The translations under genes were made by a program, and so were the position numbers. Shown here piece by piece: positions 1-9,256 of a stretch of 33,205 nucleotides of DNA (its first letter is position 1; every line of letters begins with the position of its first letter). Under the pieces are notes generated by a model. The model had not been told where the DNA came from and made no database searches. It saw only the letters and a program-made list of their open reading frames with translations. The DNA lies in the NCBI GenBank assembly GCA_021777105.1, contig JAIQZQ010000088.1:1-33205 (forward strand), written 5' to 3'. The stretch comes from Candidatus Anammoxibacter sp. (GTDB lineage: Bacteria > Planctomycetota > Brocadiia > Brocadiales > Anammoxibacteraceae).

Positions 1-226
1 CCCCAAGCCCCCCCTCAATGTGACTGTTAATAATAATTTTAAATGTAACTTAAAAACTTTGTTTTTTGGTCTTGATTTTGGGTCCACTTTAAACTCTCTT
101 AACCTGCCAAGGGCTTTTAAATTTTTTGGTTAAAATTTTGCGAGTTTTCGTGTTCTTCAGTGGGCATGCTTTTGGTTTTTAAAATGTTTTTTAATTTATT
201 CTATAGGTCGCATAGTTTATGCCGGT

Positions 227-253
227 TTGGTTCAAGTCAGAGACTTGAACCAA
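227..253. repeat. Perfect 12-bp hairpin downstream of the DUF4175 gene
   Basis: Positions 227-238 (TTGGTTCAAGTC) are the exact reverse complement of 242-253, with a 3-nt loop. The hairpin lies 59 bp past the stop of the minus-strand DUF4175 gene, so it could act as a 3' end or terminator, but no T-tract follows on the minus strand. A partial match (GGTTGGTTCAAGTC) recurs near 9361, suggesting a dispersed palindrome. The rest of 1-311 shows no gene. Confidence 0.5.
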
Positions 254-311
254 CAACGTGAAGTGTGACCGATTACTAATGACCAATGGCAAATGACCTG
301 TTTTCACGCTT

Positions 312-3300
312 TTACCGCAAGAGCGTTCTGAAATAGGCTTTGTTCATGCTTTCGTATTTTTGGGGGAATGCGCCTTTCATTCCTTCAAGCACCGCCTCCC
401 TGAACTCTTTTGGAGCCTTAAACTCCTCTTCGCCGGGCACTTCAACATCTTCGGTTGAAAGGCCGTACATGCCTTCGCCTCTTTTTCTGAATCCGCCGCG
501 AAAACCTGAAAGGGGGAAAGGTATTTTCATGCCGCTTGAACCGAAGCTGTTTTTCATCATCTTTTTTGACTGCTCCATTGAGTTTTTAACCTGACCAAGC
601 GAGTGCAGCGACTCACGCTCGTCAATAAGCGCGCCGGGCACGTTTGACCGCATTAATTTGTTTTTAGCTTCCGTCATTTTGCCTGCCGCGCTATTCATAT
701 GTTGTTGCGCGTTTTTGCCAAGCATTGGATTTTCTTTCATCAGTTGGTCAAGGGCTTTTTGTATGCTTTCAGCTATTTTTTCAAGCTCTTCCTGAGTTCC
801 GGTGTATTGATTGGCCAGGCTGTTCTCCTCTTCCGTAAGGTTTGACGCGCTTTGTTGATTCATTGAGTTTAGAAACTCATTTAAATCTTTAGATATGTGT
901 CTGTTCAGGTCTATAGCTCTGTTTAGATTGTTTTGCAGGTCTATTGCGGTTGTTTTTCCCTGAAAAGCGTTTCGCCTTATCTGGTTAATAATCCTTACGC
1001 GCAATCTTTCAGTCATTGCCAGCGATTCGTTTGATAGCCGCCACGACTCTTTTATATCCCAGCCGCTGAGCATCTCATTAAGGTAAGAGACCTTGTTTTC
1101 AATGTTTGGCGTCTCCTGTTCAACAAAGGCAAACGGATAGATGGGCAGGGGGGGCGCGTTTGGATTTTGGGCGGCTTTTCGCTCTGTTTGCAAATCAGGG
1201 CGGGAGGCAATCTTGCCAGCGTTGTCTATCTTTTCCTGAATCTCTTTTACCCTCTCCTTCTGTTTTTCAAAAAAGTTTTTAAAAAGGTCGTCCATTGATT
1301 TATTGGTTCGCTCAAATATGCTGTTTTTCAACTCGTCTGTTTTTTCGGCAAGCTCCTGCTCGCCTGTTTCAAGCTCCGTTACCCTGTCAAGCATTTCATT
1401 TATTTTGTCAAGAAATTCGGAAAACGATTCGTTGCCGGATTGAGCCTGCGATCCTAAAAGGTTTTGCAGCGCGTTTTCTATAGAGCCCAGCATTTGTTTA
1501 GCCGTTTCCAGCGCTGATTGCAAGTCCTCGTTTTCAATTGATTCGGCAAGTTGCAATTGAATATCGCCAAAAAGATCTCTGTTTTCCGCCAGGTGACTCA
1601 ACAGTTTTTGCATAACGTCCTTAATCATTTTTTCTATCTCCCTTAGCTCTTCAAGGGCCTTTTCTCTCGTTTCCTTATCCGGGTTTGCTTCAAGCTCGTT
1701 TAGCAGCCGGTCAATGTTGTCCTTGTAGTCGGTAAATCTCTCCATATCGTCCATCATGTCGTCGAGTTTCTCCTTTTGCAGCAGTCTTTCAAGCATGGGG
1801 ATGTTGTTTTGCAGAAACGCGATTTCAGATCCATACGATCCGCTGATCACGCTAAAAAAATGCTCAAAATCAAATACACCCGGCGGTCTTGCGGACTCGG
1901 CCCTTATTGACGTTATGTTTTTTGACAAGAGCTGATCAAATATGTCTCGGATGTTGCCCAATATATAATATGAGCTGTAGTTTGCCATCACATCGGTCTC
2001 CATCCCCCTTAATATCTTGTCCATTAATGATACGGCAAATACGGCGTCGTTGTATACCGCCTCGCGCGGCGCTAACAGTTGTGATCTCTTTTGTTGTTTA
2101 TCATTTTGATCGTTAAAGGCCTTTACAAGCGCGTCCCTGCCGGCGTGTTCCTTTGTCAACAGTTGACGCATTTCATGAAGCAGATCCTCTTGTTGATCAA
2201 CAATCTCCTCGTGTTTTTTCCGGTAATTGTATATTTCAATATTAAACGTCTCCGTGCTGCTTGATTTTGGGCCTGACACTGTGTCGGTGTCCGTTGTTTC
2301 AAGGTAGAATGACAACTTGTCGCCCGGCCTCAGCCGCAAAGTGTTAAGATCCCAATTTTGTCTCTTTTTAAATGTTTTTGGGCTGTTTTTAAAATTGCGG
2401 AACGTAATTGTTCCTGGCTTATCGCTGTTTATATTGTAATGCAGGTTTATAGCGTTTAATCCATAATCGTCGGCGCACTTGTATTCAAGTTTAATGTAAT
2501 CCTTTTCAGATATCTGCTCTTCTTCCTTTACGTCGATTGTTGCCGATATTTTTGGATAGAGATCCTGCAATACCTTAATTGATCTTGGGTTTGTAAACAC
2601 AGGCTCGCCTTTGTCAACGCCGATCATTTCAATCTTATACTCGTCTGATTCGAATAGCCTTAATTCGCCTTTTACAATATTCCCGGGCAATATCTTAAGC
2701 GGGGCTTCCGAGCCGCTTTTAAATATGAAGTTCGCAGCCTTTAATTGCCGGTTGCAAACAGCGGTCAACGTTACTTCGCTGCCTTTTACCGCCTCAATAT
2801 TTCCGCCGGCGTTTACAATAGTGGCCGGCTCTATACCTGTGTAAAAGGGATAGGTATATTCCAGCGTAATATCTCCAAGCGCGGGATCCGCGCCCTGTTT
2901 GGCAATGTGGCTAACAATGGCCGTTGTTGAGAATATTGATGTGGAGGCAAGGGCTCTTAATCCTTTGAGAAAATGCGCGGGATTAAACGCAACGCTGCCG
3001 ATAAAAACAATGCAAATGCCTGTTAACACGGCAATATTGCGATTTAAACTCTTTTTGTCTACTACGCAAAAGGAGCTTAACGCTTTAACCTTTGCGGCTG
3101 TATCATCTATAAGAAGCGAAATTATGCTTTTTGAGAATAGTTCCGGTTTCGCGTTGTCTCTATTTTTGATAAATTGATATGAGCTTATTAACGCATTTTG
3201 AAAACCGGGCATTTTCTGCTCGACTTTGATCGAAATCGCATCCTTATTAAAAAAAGGGCGCGCGCTTGAAAACATAAATTTATATATTATAAATCCCGCT

Positions 3301-3497
3301 CCAATGGCAGGCGCAATCATATACGCCAGCCATGCAGCCGGCGACCCGGTAATTGCCCTGTTTATCGACACGCCTATCACGGACATAGCCATCAACAATG
3401 CGACTATCAACGCAAATCCGCTAAGCAGGTGAATTATAATAGTCCACTTTCGAATGCCTTCAATCTTGTTTACAATTATTTTAGAGTTTTCGTTCAT
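312..3497 (-). CDS. DUF4175-family membrane protein with long coiled-coil region
   Basis: This 1061-residue protein has the layout of the DUF4175 family. Two hydrophobic helices lie near residues 17-45 and 52-76 and a third near 152-175. A beta-rich extracytoplasmic part follows (about 200-430), then a long Glu/Lys/Leu-rich helical region (about 430-900) predicted to form coiled coils. The C-terminus is Gly/Met-rich and basic (SGFRGGFRKRGEG), ending in a motif with YESMNKAYFR that is typical of these proteins. The family's biochemical role is not established; members usually sit beside MoxR/DUF58-type operons, which would lie upstream here but are not visible. The start is an ATG preceded by an AAGG-like ribosome site. 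Length is normal for the family and the frame is intact. Confident about the family, not about function. Confidence 0.8.
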   Translation of the reverse strand: MNENSKIIVNKIEGIRKWTIIIHLLSGFALIVALLMAMSVIGVSINRAITGSPAAWLAYMIAPAIGAGFIIYKFMFSSARPFFNKDAISIKVEQKMPGFQNALISSYQFIKNRDNAKPELFSKSIISLLIDDTAAKVKALSSFCVVDKKSLNRNIAVLTGICIVFIGSVAFNPAHFLKGLRALASTSIFSTTAIVSHIAKQGADPALGDITLEYTYPFYTGIEPATIVNAGGNIEAVKGSEVTLTAVCNRQLKAANFIFKSGSEAPLKILPGNIVKGELRLFESDEYKIEMIGVDKGEPVFTNPRSIKVLQDLYPKISATIDVKEEEQISEKDYIKLEYKCADDYGLNAINLHYNINSDKPGTITFRNFKNSPKTFKKRQNWDLNTLRLRPGDKLSFYLETTDTDTVSGPKSSSTETFNIEIYNYRKKHEEIVDQQEDLLHEMRQLLTKEHAGRDALVKAFNDQNDKQQKRSQLLAPREAVYNDAVFAVSLMDKILRGMETDVMANYSSYYILGNIRDIFDQLLSKNITSIRAESARPPGVFDFEHFFSVISGSYGSEIAFLQNNIPMLERLLQKEKLDDMMDDMERFTDYKDNIDRLLNELEANPDKETREKALEELREIEKMIKDVMQKLLSHLAENRDLFGDIQLQLAESIENEDLQSALETAKQMLGSIENALQNLLGSQAQSGNESFSEFLDKINEMLDRVTELETGEQELAEKTDELKNSIFERTNKSMDDLFKNFFEKQKERVKEIQEKIDNAGKIASRPDLQTERKAAQNPNAPPLPIYPFAFVEQETPNIENKVSYLNEMLSGWDIKESWRLSNESLAMTERLRVRIINQIRRNAFQGKTTAIDLQNNLNRAIDLNRHISKDLNEFLNSMNQQSASNLTEEENSLANQYTGTQEELEKIAESIQKALDQLMKENPMLGKNAQQHMNSAAGKMTEAKNKLMRSNVPGALIDERESLHSLGQVKNSMEQSKKMMKNSFGSSGMKIPFPLSGFRGGFRKRGEGMYGLSTEDVEVPGEEEFKAPKEFREAVLEGMKGAFPQKYESMNKAYFRTLLR

Positions 3498-4056
3498 TAC
3501 CTTGTTACTATTATCAATAGATCATTAAATGTTACAGCGGCAAAGCCGCTTTTTTCAGGGAAATATTTATCCATTGCCATTCCTCTTTATCGGGCTGAAA
3601 TCTCAACACGTTTTCTCAATTGAAATTACAGGTTATTAAAGCGCGCTTTAGGCGCTCGGATGCCTTAATTATTGCCGAATTTTAAATTTTGCGCGCATAA
3701 TAGCGCTCCTAGCTGTGTTTAACCTTAGTATATATAATTGGGAAGGTATGTCAATGCCCAATATTTGAGCCGTAAGGAGTTTTTTGATTATGAAAACTCA
3801 TGATAAGCAAGTAAGTAAGTAAGTGAATGAAAATAGTTTTTAAATGTTTTTGAAGCAATCTGCAAGATAGCTTCAGCCAGGGTTTTTATTCTGGAGCTAT
3901 TTCACTCAATTTTCAATTGACGTTTAAAAGATTAAAGGTAATAATAACCAATCCATAATATTTTTTGCTTTAACGCTTATCTAAAACATATAATATACCT
4001 GGTAAACACAAATACAGTTGAGTAAAAATAACTGACTAGATTGGTGGTATGAAATA
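3498..4056. other. Intergenic gap with a hairpin-T6 terminator candidate
   Basis: No convincing gene. At 3537-3555 a GCGGC-AAA-GCCGC hairpin is followed by six T, an intrinsic-terminator shape on the plus strand, though no plus-strand gene ends just before it. GTAA repeats in tandem around 3810. A possible promoter for the MNT/HEPN pair lies at 3965-3994. Confidence 0.4.
3965..3994 (+). promoter_or_regulatory. Candidate promoter of the MNT/HEPN operon
   Basis: TTGCTT at 3965-3970 and a perfect TATAAT at 3989-3994 are separated by 18 bp. They lie about 60 bp upstream of the nucleotidyltransferase ATG. This is pattern matching only. Confidence 0.35.
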
Positions 4057-4380
4057 ATGATTGAAATCTGTGATCAGATAAAACAGATAACCAGAATTAT
4101 CATAGACGACTATAAACCTGACAAAGTTATTCTTTTTGGATCACGGGCGCGCGGAGATCTCAATCCTGACAGTGATATTGATATTTTAGTAGTATCCGAT
4201 AAGGAAAAAAAACTGCCAAGATATAAAAGAGGTTTACAGGTGAGAGTTAAGCTGTCAGGTATACTGATACCTAAAGATATTCTATTCTATACGCATGATG
4301 ATTTTTCAAGATGGCAAAATATCAAACAGTCGTTTATTTCCACTGTAATCAGAGAAGGAGTGGTTTTATATGAACGATGA
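4057..4380 (+). CDS. MNT-type minimal nucleotidyltransferase (TA partner)
   Basis: A 107-residue protein of the DNA polymerase-beta-like minimal nucleotidyltransferase class. The signature GSRARGD starts at residue 28 and the metal-binding pair is D40-I-D42 in SDIDILV. In MNT/HEPN modules the MNT protein is typically the antitoxin, and in characterised members it inactivates the HEPN protein by adenylylation. The stop overlaps the next gene by 11 bp, so the two are translationally coupled. The ATG is chosen because it follows a GGTGG-like site and gives the normal family length. The catalytic motif is complete, so the enzyme is probably active. Confidence 0.85.
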   Translation: MIEICDQIKQITRIIIDDYKPDKVILFGSRARGDLNPDSDIDILVVSDKEKKLPRYKRGLQVRVKLSGILIPKDILFYTHDDFSRWQNIKQSFISTVIREGVVLYER

Positions 4381-4789
4381 ATTATCAGCATACGTTCAGG
4401 AATGGTTTAAAAAAGCAAATAATGATTTAAGAAACGCAGAAATTTTACTGAATTGCGGCGACGATTACATACCATATGACACTCTCTGTTTTCATTGCCA
4501 ACAAGCGGTGGAAAAATACATTAAAGGCTACATAATTTACATAGGATCGGATTTCCCTAAAACGCATAATCTTGCGGATTTGATCGGTATATGCAATCAG
4601 ACTGACACTTCATTTTCAAAATATATCATAGAGGTGGAAAAGTTGACGCCATATGCAGTTGAAATTCGATACCCTGATGACTTTTACATGCCGTCAGAAG
4701 ATGAAGCGCGTGAAGCTTATAAGATAGCTTCAGAGATTAAGCTCTTTATAAAGGAAAAGATTGGGGATAAAATCCCACCGACCCCGTAA
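4370..4789 (+). CDS. HEPN-domain protein (MNT partner)
   Basis: A 139-residue, mostly helical HEPN protein of the COG2250-like type. It shows the conserved stretch CFHCQQAVEKYIKGYI (about residues 41-56), a KTHNLADLI motif, and a C-terminal RYPDDFYMPSEDEA motif. The classic Rx4-6H ribonuclease motif of HepT-type toxins is not obvious, so RNase activity should not be assumed. It overlaps the nucleotidyltransferase by 11 bp, the usual order for this module. Function as toxin or as a substrate-binding partner of the transferase is inferred from family and context. Confidence 0.8.
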   Translation: MNDELSAYVQEWFKKANNDLRNAEILLNCGDDYIPYDTLCFHCQQAVEKYIKGYIIYIGSDFPKTHNLADLIGICNQTDTSFSKYIIEVEKLTPYAVEIRYPDDFYMPSEDEAREAYKIASEIKLFIKEKIGDKIPPTP

Positions 4790-4799
4790 AATTAGCGGA

Positions 4800-5389
4800 A
4801 TAACCTTAAATGTTTTTCATCTACAACTCTCCACATTTTCTTTAACTCCTCTTGTAATACATCTTGCGCCTTTATTTTTACTAACTTTTCGGCTTTTGCC
4901 CGCATTCCGGCATACAATTATCACCAAAACGAGCTTAAAAAGGCAAATTCCCCTTCTCACCCTACGATATAGAACATGGAGTTTTAAGGGCAAACCCAAG
5001 ACGCTCCATAGGTTGCTCCCGCCAGTAAAAAACATGACCCTAGAAAAACTTTTTGCATTAACGAGATTGATCCACGGATTCATTTTGCCGTTGTGGGCGG
5101 CGCGCAATCATGTCCGCCAATAAAGTAATACACCCCTTAAAATATAAATGATGAATTAGAACTTGTCATTTCTAACTTTATAAATAGCGCCGATGTGATT
5201 GTTATGCCTGAAGAAAACAAGCTTATAATCTCCCCAATTTTCAAATGGTATAGAATCGATTTTGGTGGAAGAGCCGGCGCTCTTAACTTTATTGAACGAT
5301 ATCTTGTTGACAATGACAAAAAAGAATTCATAATGAATAGAAATAAAAATATCCAAGTGTTACAAGGTAGGAGCCTTGTAACAAGTTTT
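4800..5389 (+). pseudogene. Decayed DUF547-domain gene
   Basis: Three DUF547 blocks can be read on the plus strand, but no single frame joins them. YDIEHGVLRANPRR is read from about 4965 to 5010. After a frameshift, HDPRKTFCINEIDPRIHFAV and then a block ending CPPIK run to 5125. After in-frame TAA stops at 5126 and 5138, NINDELELVISNFINSADV continues through the IFKWYRIDFGG motif to the stop near 5389. The order and spacing match intact DUF547 proteins. The part before 4890 is too degraded to align by eye. At least one frameshift and two nonsense changes mark it as a dead gene. The short open frames here, including a minus-strand one, are by-products. Confidence 0.75.
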
Positions 5390-5479
5390 TAAAAAATATC
5401 TGAAAATATTTAATTTTATATTAGGGTTTTTTCTTTCCGAACCCTTAATCTGATTTGTGCGTGAAAGGTGTGAAATATT

Positions 5480-6997
5480 ATGGTTTTATTAAATAAATTC
5501 ATTTTGGTGGTTTGTTTTTTTGCGCTGATTATTATAGGGCAAAACAGCAGGGCGGAGACGGGGGATGCAGGCGCTGGTATTGAAAAATTTCCGCAACAAT
5601 ATATTGTGAAAGGCAATAAGATTGTTGATGAATCCGGGGATGAGATGATATTTAGAGGCGTTAATGCGGAAGATCCTGTATGGCAGGGTTCAGAACTTGA
5701 CCCGGATATCGGTATCTGGAAAGAGGAAAATTTTAAGGTGATGCGCGAATGGGGCGCGACGCTTGTCAGGCTTCCCATTCATCCTGCCACCTGGAGAAAA
5801 CTTGGCGTGGACAAATCATTTGGCTTTATTGATCAGGCTATTGCGTGGGCCGAAAAATTTAATATGTATGTTATTATTGATTTCCATTCCATAGGGTTTA
5901 TGCCTGAGAATGACTTTATGGATCTTAGAGATTTTGAATTTGGACAACTTTATGAGACTACAAGGGAAGAGATGTTTGAATTCTGGGATTTGGTGTCAAA
6001 ACGGTATTTCAATAATGATGTAGTTGTATTTTATGAACTGTTTAACGAGCCGGCGTTAGACTCTGTTCTTGACTTTCCGGCAGAATTTACTATTGATGAC
6101 TGGTTGGTATGGAAAAAATTTAATGAGGATGTCATTGATGCTATCAGGATTAACGATCCGGATAAAGCCGTCATTGTGAGCGGTTTTCAGTTTGCGTATG
6201 ACCTGTCATTTGTTCCTGATGCTCCTATTGAGCGTCCCAATGTTGTCTATGCTACTCATCCATATCCTGATGCAAATTGGAAAACAGATTGGGATAAGGC
6301 TTTTGGAAACGTCAAGGCCGATTTCCCTGTTATTGCAACAGAATTAGGATTTGACTCAGATGAAAAGCCTGAAGAGATATTTAATGATAATGGCGGTAAA
6401 GGGCTTTATCGAGACGAAATAATGTCCTTTCTTGAGGATAAAAAGATTAGCTGGACAGCCTGGGCCTTTTCGCACGCTTTTACTCCCGCCCTTTTGCTTG
6501 ACCTGGATTTCACCCCATCGGAATCAGGTGAATTTTTCAGAAAAATAATGCTCAAACATGCAGATATAACCGAAGCTCCGACACCAACTTTATCGCCAAC
6601 GTCAACGCCTGAACCAACGCCAACGCCTGATGTTGGAGGTAAATCATTTACATTTAAATGCAATAAGGATTTGCAGGTTGGTTTTGCGGATATTGAAAGA
6701 TTAAACCTTAGATTAGGCGAGAATGAGCATTGCGTATTAAAACTTACTAATCTCGAATCCGGACTGCCGGTGGAGATATCATCCCGTTTGAGGAAAGGGC
6801 TTTTACCCACCATTAAAATAGAACCGCCAAGGAGCATAACAGACGCCAACGGCGAGATAGAGATAACAATAACTGCCATACGCAAAGGCATTGATTGGGC
6901 GGAGTGGACTGCGCCTAATGACAGAGGACAGTTTAAGTTTAACAAGCAATCATATGATAAAGGGTTGGCCTGGGGCATGTTTGTGGAAGTGAAGTAA
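5480..6997 (+). CDS. Secreted glycoside hydrolase family 5 (cellulase-like)
   Basis: A 505-residue protein: signal peptide (hydrophobic residues about 4-22), a GH5 (beta/alpha)8 domain to about residue 360, a Thr/Pro-rich linker (about 365-388) and a C-terminal beta-rich domain of about 115 residues. GH5 landmarks are RGVNAEDPVW, LVRLPIHPATWR, DFHS (H136), YELFNEPA with the acid/base Glu190, ATHPYPD, the nucleophile Glu288 in ATELGF, and the aromatic WTAWAFSHAF. It should hydrolyse a beta-1,4-type polysaccharide outside the cytoplasm; substrate cannot be read from sequence. The C-terminal domain contains two Cys and is not a carbohydrate-binding module I recognise. The start has an AAAGGTG site upstream. 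The next gene starts 37 bp downstream, so co-transcription is likely. Confidence 0.87.
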   Translation: MVLLNKFILVVCFFALIIIGQNSRAETGDAGAGIEKFPQQYIVKGNKIVDESGDEMIFRGVNAEDPVWQGSELDPDIGIWKEENFKVMREWGATLVRLPIHPATWRKLGVDKSFGFIDQAIAWAEKFNMYVIIDFHSIGFMPENDFMDLRDFEFGQLYETTREEMFEFWDLVSKRYFNNDVVVFYELFNEPALDSVLDFPAEFTIDDWLVWKKFNEDVIDAIRINDPDKAVIVSGFQFAYDLSFVPDAPIERPNVVYATHPYPDANWKTDWDKAFGNVKADFPVIATELGFDSDEKPEEIFNDNGGKGLYRDEIMSFLEDKKISWTAWAFSHAFTPALLLDLDFTPSESGEFFRKIMLKHADITEAPTPTLSPTSTPEPTPTPDVGGKSFTFKCNKDLQVGFADIERLNLRLGENEHCVLKLTNLESGLPVEISSRLRKGLLPTIKIEPPRSITDANGEIEITITAIRKGIDWAEWTAPNDRGQFKFNKQSYDKGLAWGMFVEVK

Positions 6998-7034
6998 TCA
7001 AATTGATAATTTTAGAAATTTTCAGGGGGAAACA

Positions 7035-9245
7035 GTGAAAAGATATTTAAGTCGTTTTTTTTCAATGATTGCGTTAGGAATTATAGGCGCGGCAATTTGC
7101 CTTTTAGTTTCGCAAACATTATATTCAAATACCGTTTCCGGGTCAGAAAAACATAATGAAACCATGCATTATAATCGCCTTGCAAAAGAGAAGAGCCCAT
7201 ATTTGCTTCAACACGCTGAAAATCCGGTGAACTGGTATCCATGGGGCCCTGAAGCTTTTGAAAAAGCGTTGAAAGAGAACAAACCCATCTTTTTATCTAT
7301 CGGCTACTCAACTTGCCATTGGTGCCATGTGATGGCTCATGAATCGTTTGAAGACGCAGAAGTCGCCAAATTAATGAATGACGTTTTTATATCAATCAAA
7401 GTCGATAGAGAGGAACGGCCTGATATTGACAATATTTACATGGATGTTTGCCAAATAATGACGGGCAGCGGCGGGTGGCCGCTTACCATTATTATGACGC
7501 CTGACATGAAGCCGTTTTTTGCCGGCACATATATTCCGAAAACAAGCAGATTTAAACGGCTGGGCATGACGGAATTGATACCTCGCGTTAAAGCGTTGTG
7601 GACAAATGATAATGACGAGATGTTGAAAACCGCTAATAGTGTCATAGCATCGCTTCAACAACCTAAAGCTGCGCAAACGCCTGTAAAACTTGGCAAATCT
7701 GCCTTAAATGCGGCTTATGATCAACTTTGCAGACGTTTTGACAAACAGAACGCCGGCTTCGGCAGAGAGCCAAAATTTCCAAGCCCTCAAAATATTCTGT
7801 TTTTGCTAAGATATTGGAAACGCACGGGAGACAAGATAGCTCTAAATATAATTGAAAGAACTCTTCAGGCTATGCGAATGGGCGGCATTTATGATCATGT
7901 AGGTTTTGGGTTTCATAGATATTCCACGGACGCGAAATGGATAGTGCCGCATTATGAAAAAATGCTTTACGATCAGGCATTGCTTGCAATGGCCTATGTA
8001 GAGGCGTATCAGGCAACCGGTAAAGATGAATATCAAAATACGGCCAGGGAGATATTTGCGTATGTAAAGCGCGATATGACGTCTCCTGAAGGCGGGTTTT
8101 ATTCCGCCGAAGACGCTGATAGCGAGGGGGAGGAGGGGCTTTTCTATCTATGGACCGCTGATGAAATACGCCAAAAATTGCCTAAAAAGGACGCGGAATT
8201 AATAATAAAAGCCTTTAATATCAGGGAACCCGGCAAAGTCACAAAGAATGAACATGATGAATTGTCCGGCAAGACTTTGCATCTAAATAAATCATACGCT
8301 GAATTAGCCGTTGAATTTAAAATGGCTGAAAACGATCTGGCCAAAATTGTTGTAAATTCAATGCAAAAGCTTTTTGTTGAGCGTGAAAAACGAATTCATC
8401 CTCATAAGGATGATAAAATATTAACTGACTGGAATGGACTCATGATTGCGGCTTTGGCCAAAGGGGCGCGAGTGTTGAATGATGATACGTATGCCGAAGC
8501 CGCTAAACGCGCAGTGGATTTTGTAGTAAATAAAATGCGCGGAACCGATAACAGATTGCTGCACCGTTACAGGGACGGCGATGCCGCGCAATTAGCTTAT
8601 GTTGACGACTACTCTTTCCTTATCTGGGGGCTGCTTGAATTATATGAAACAACATTTGACGCCAATTATCTTAAAACCGCGCTTGAACTTAATACTGATC
8701 TTTTTAAACATTTTTTAGATGAAAAAGGCGGAGCTTTTTACTTCACTGCGGACGATAGCGAAAAGTTGCTGATACGGCAAAAAGAGTTTTATGACGGCGC
8801 CGTACCTTCAGGCAACTCGGTTGCCATGTTAAACATTCTCCGCCTTGCGAGAATAACCGGGGATGTGAAATTAGAAAACAGCGCATTCAGGATTAGCGGC
8901 GTTTTTTCACAATTGGTTAAGCAAACGCCTTCCGCCTACGCGCAATTCATGACAGGGCTTGATTTTGCGATTGGCGAATCCTATGAAATTGTTGTTGTTG
9001 GCAATTCTGCCGCGAATGACACAAAGGAGATGTTAAAAGCTCTCAGAAGTTATTATGTTCCAAATAAAGTTGTTATTTTTAAGCCAACCGAGAAAGAGAA
9101 CCCGGATATTGTGAAATATGCCGGGGTTACAAAAAATCAAAAAAGCATAGGCAACAAAGCAACCGCTTACGTTTGCCTAAACTATTCATGCAAACCGCCA
9201 ACAACCGATATAAATAAAATGTTGGAATTGATTAAAGCAAAATAA
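7035..9245 (+). CDS. YyaL/SPATA20-type thioredoxin-domain protein
   Basis: A 736-residue member of the family of bacterial YyaL and animal spermatogenesis-associated protein 20 (DUF255 plus a six-hairpin glycosidase-like domain). An N-terminal hydrophobic segment (about 7-30) suggests a signal anchor or export, unlike many cytoplasmic homologues. The family opening NRLAKEKSPYLLQHAENPVN is followed by the thioredoxin-like CHWCH motif at about residues 94-98, GSGGWPL, and later HYEKMLYDQALL and DDKILTDWNGLM of the alpha/alpha-toroid part. The frame is complete. GTG is chosen as start because AGGGGGA lies 5 bp before it. Exact substrate is unknown for the family. It probably shares an operon with the GH5 gene. 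Confidence 0.88.
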   Translation: MKRYLSRFFSMIALGIIGAAICLLVSQTLYSNTVSGSEKHNETMHYNRLAKEKSPYLLQHAENPVNWYPWGPEAFEKALKENKPIFLSIGYSTCHWCHVMAHESFEDAEVAKLMNDVFISIKVDREERPDIDNIYMDVCQIMTGSGGWPLTIIMTPDMKPFFAGTYIPKTSRFKRLGMTELIPRVKALWTNDNDEMLKTANSVIASLQQPKAAQTPVKLGKSALNAAYDQLCRRFDKQNAGFGREPKFPSPQNILFLLRYWKRTGDKIALNIIERTLQAMRMGGIYDHVGFGFHRYSTDAKWIVPHYEKMLYDQALLAMAYVEAYQATGKDEYQNTAREIFAYVKRDMTSPEGGFYSAEDADSEGEEGLFYLWTADEIRQKLPKKDAELIIKAFNIREPGKVTKNEHDELSGKTLHLNKSYAELAVEFKMAENDLAKIVVNSMQKLFVEREKRIHPHKDDKILTDWNGLMIAALAKGARVLNDDTYAEAAKRAVDFVVNKMRGTDNRLLHRYRDGDAAQLAYVDDYSFLIWGLLELYETTFDANYLKTALELNTDLFKHFLDEKGGAFYFTADDSEKLLIRQKEFYDGAVPSGNSVAMLNILRLARITGDVKLENSAFRISGVFSQLVKQTPSAYAQFMTGLDFAIGESYEIVVVGNSAANDTKEMLKALRSYYVPNKVVIFKPTEKENPDIVKYAGVTKNQKSIGNKATAYVCLNYSCKPPTTDINKMLELIKAK

Positions 9246-9256
9246 AAGAAGTGACT

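Noticed and set aside
4817..5107. Minus-strand frame with WINLVNA, similar to a DUF547 motif
   Set aside because: The plus strand of the same bases carries ordered DUF547 blocks; the minus-strand likeness is coincidental.
6406..6978. 190-codon minus-strand frame
   Set aside because: Lies fully inside the GH5 gene, with no ribosome site and low-complexity repeats complementary to the Thr/Pro linker.
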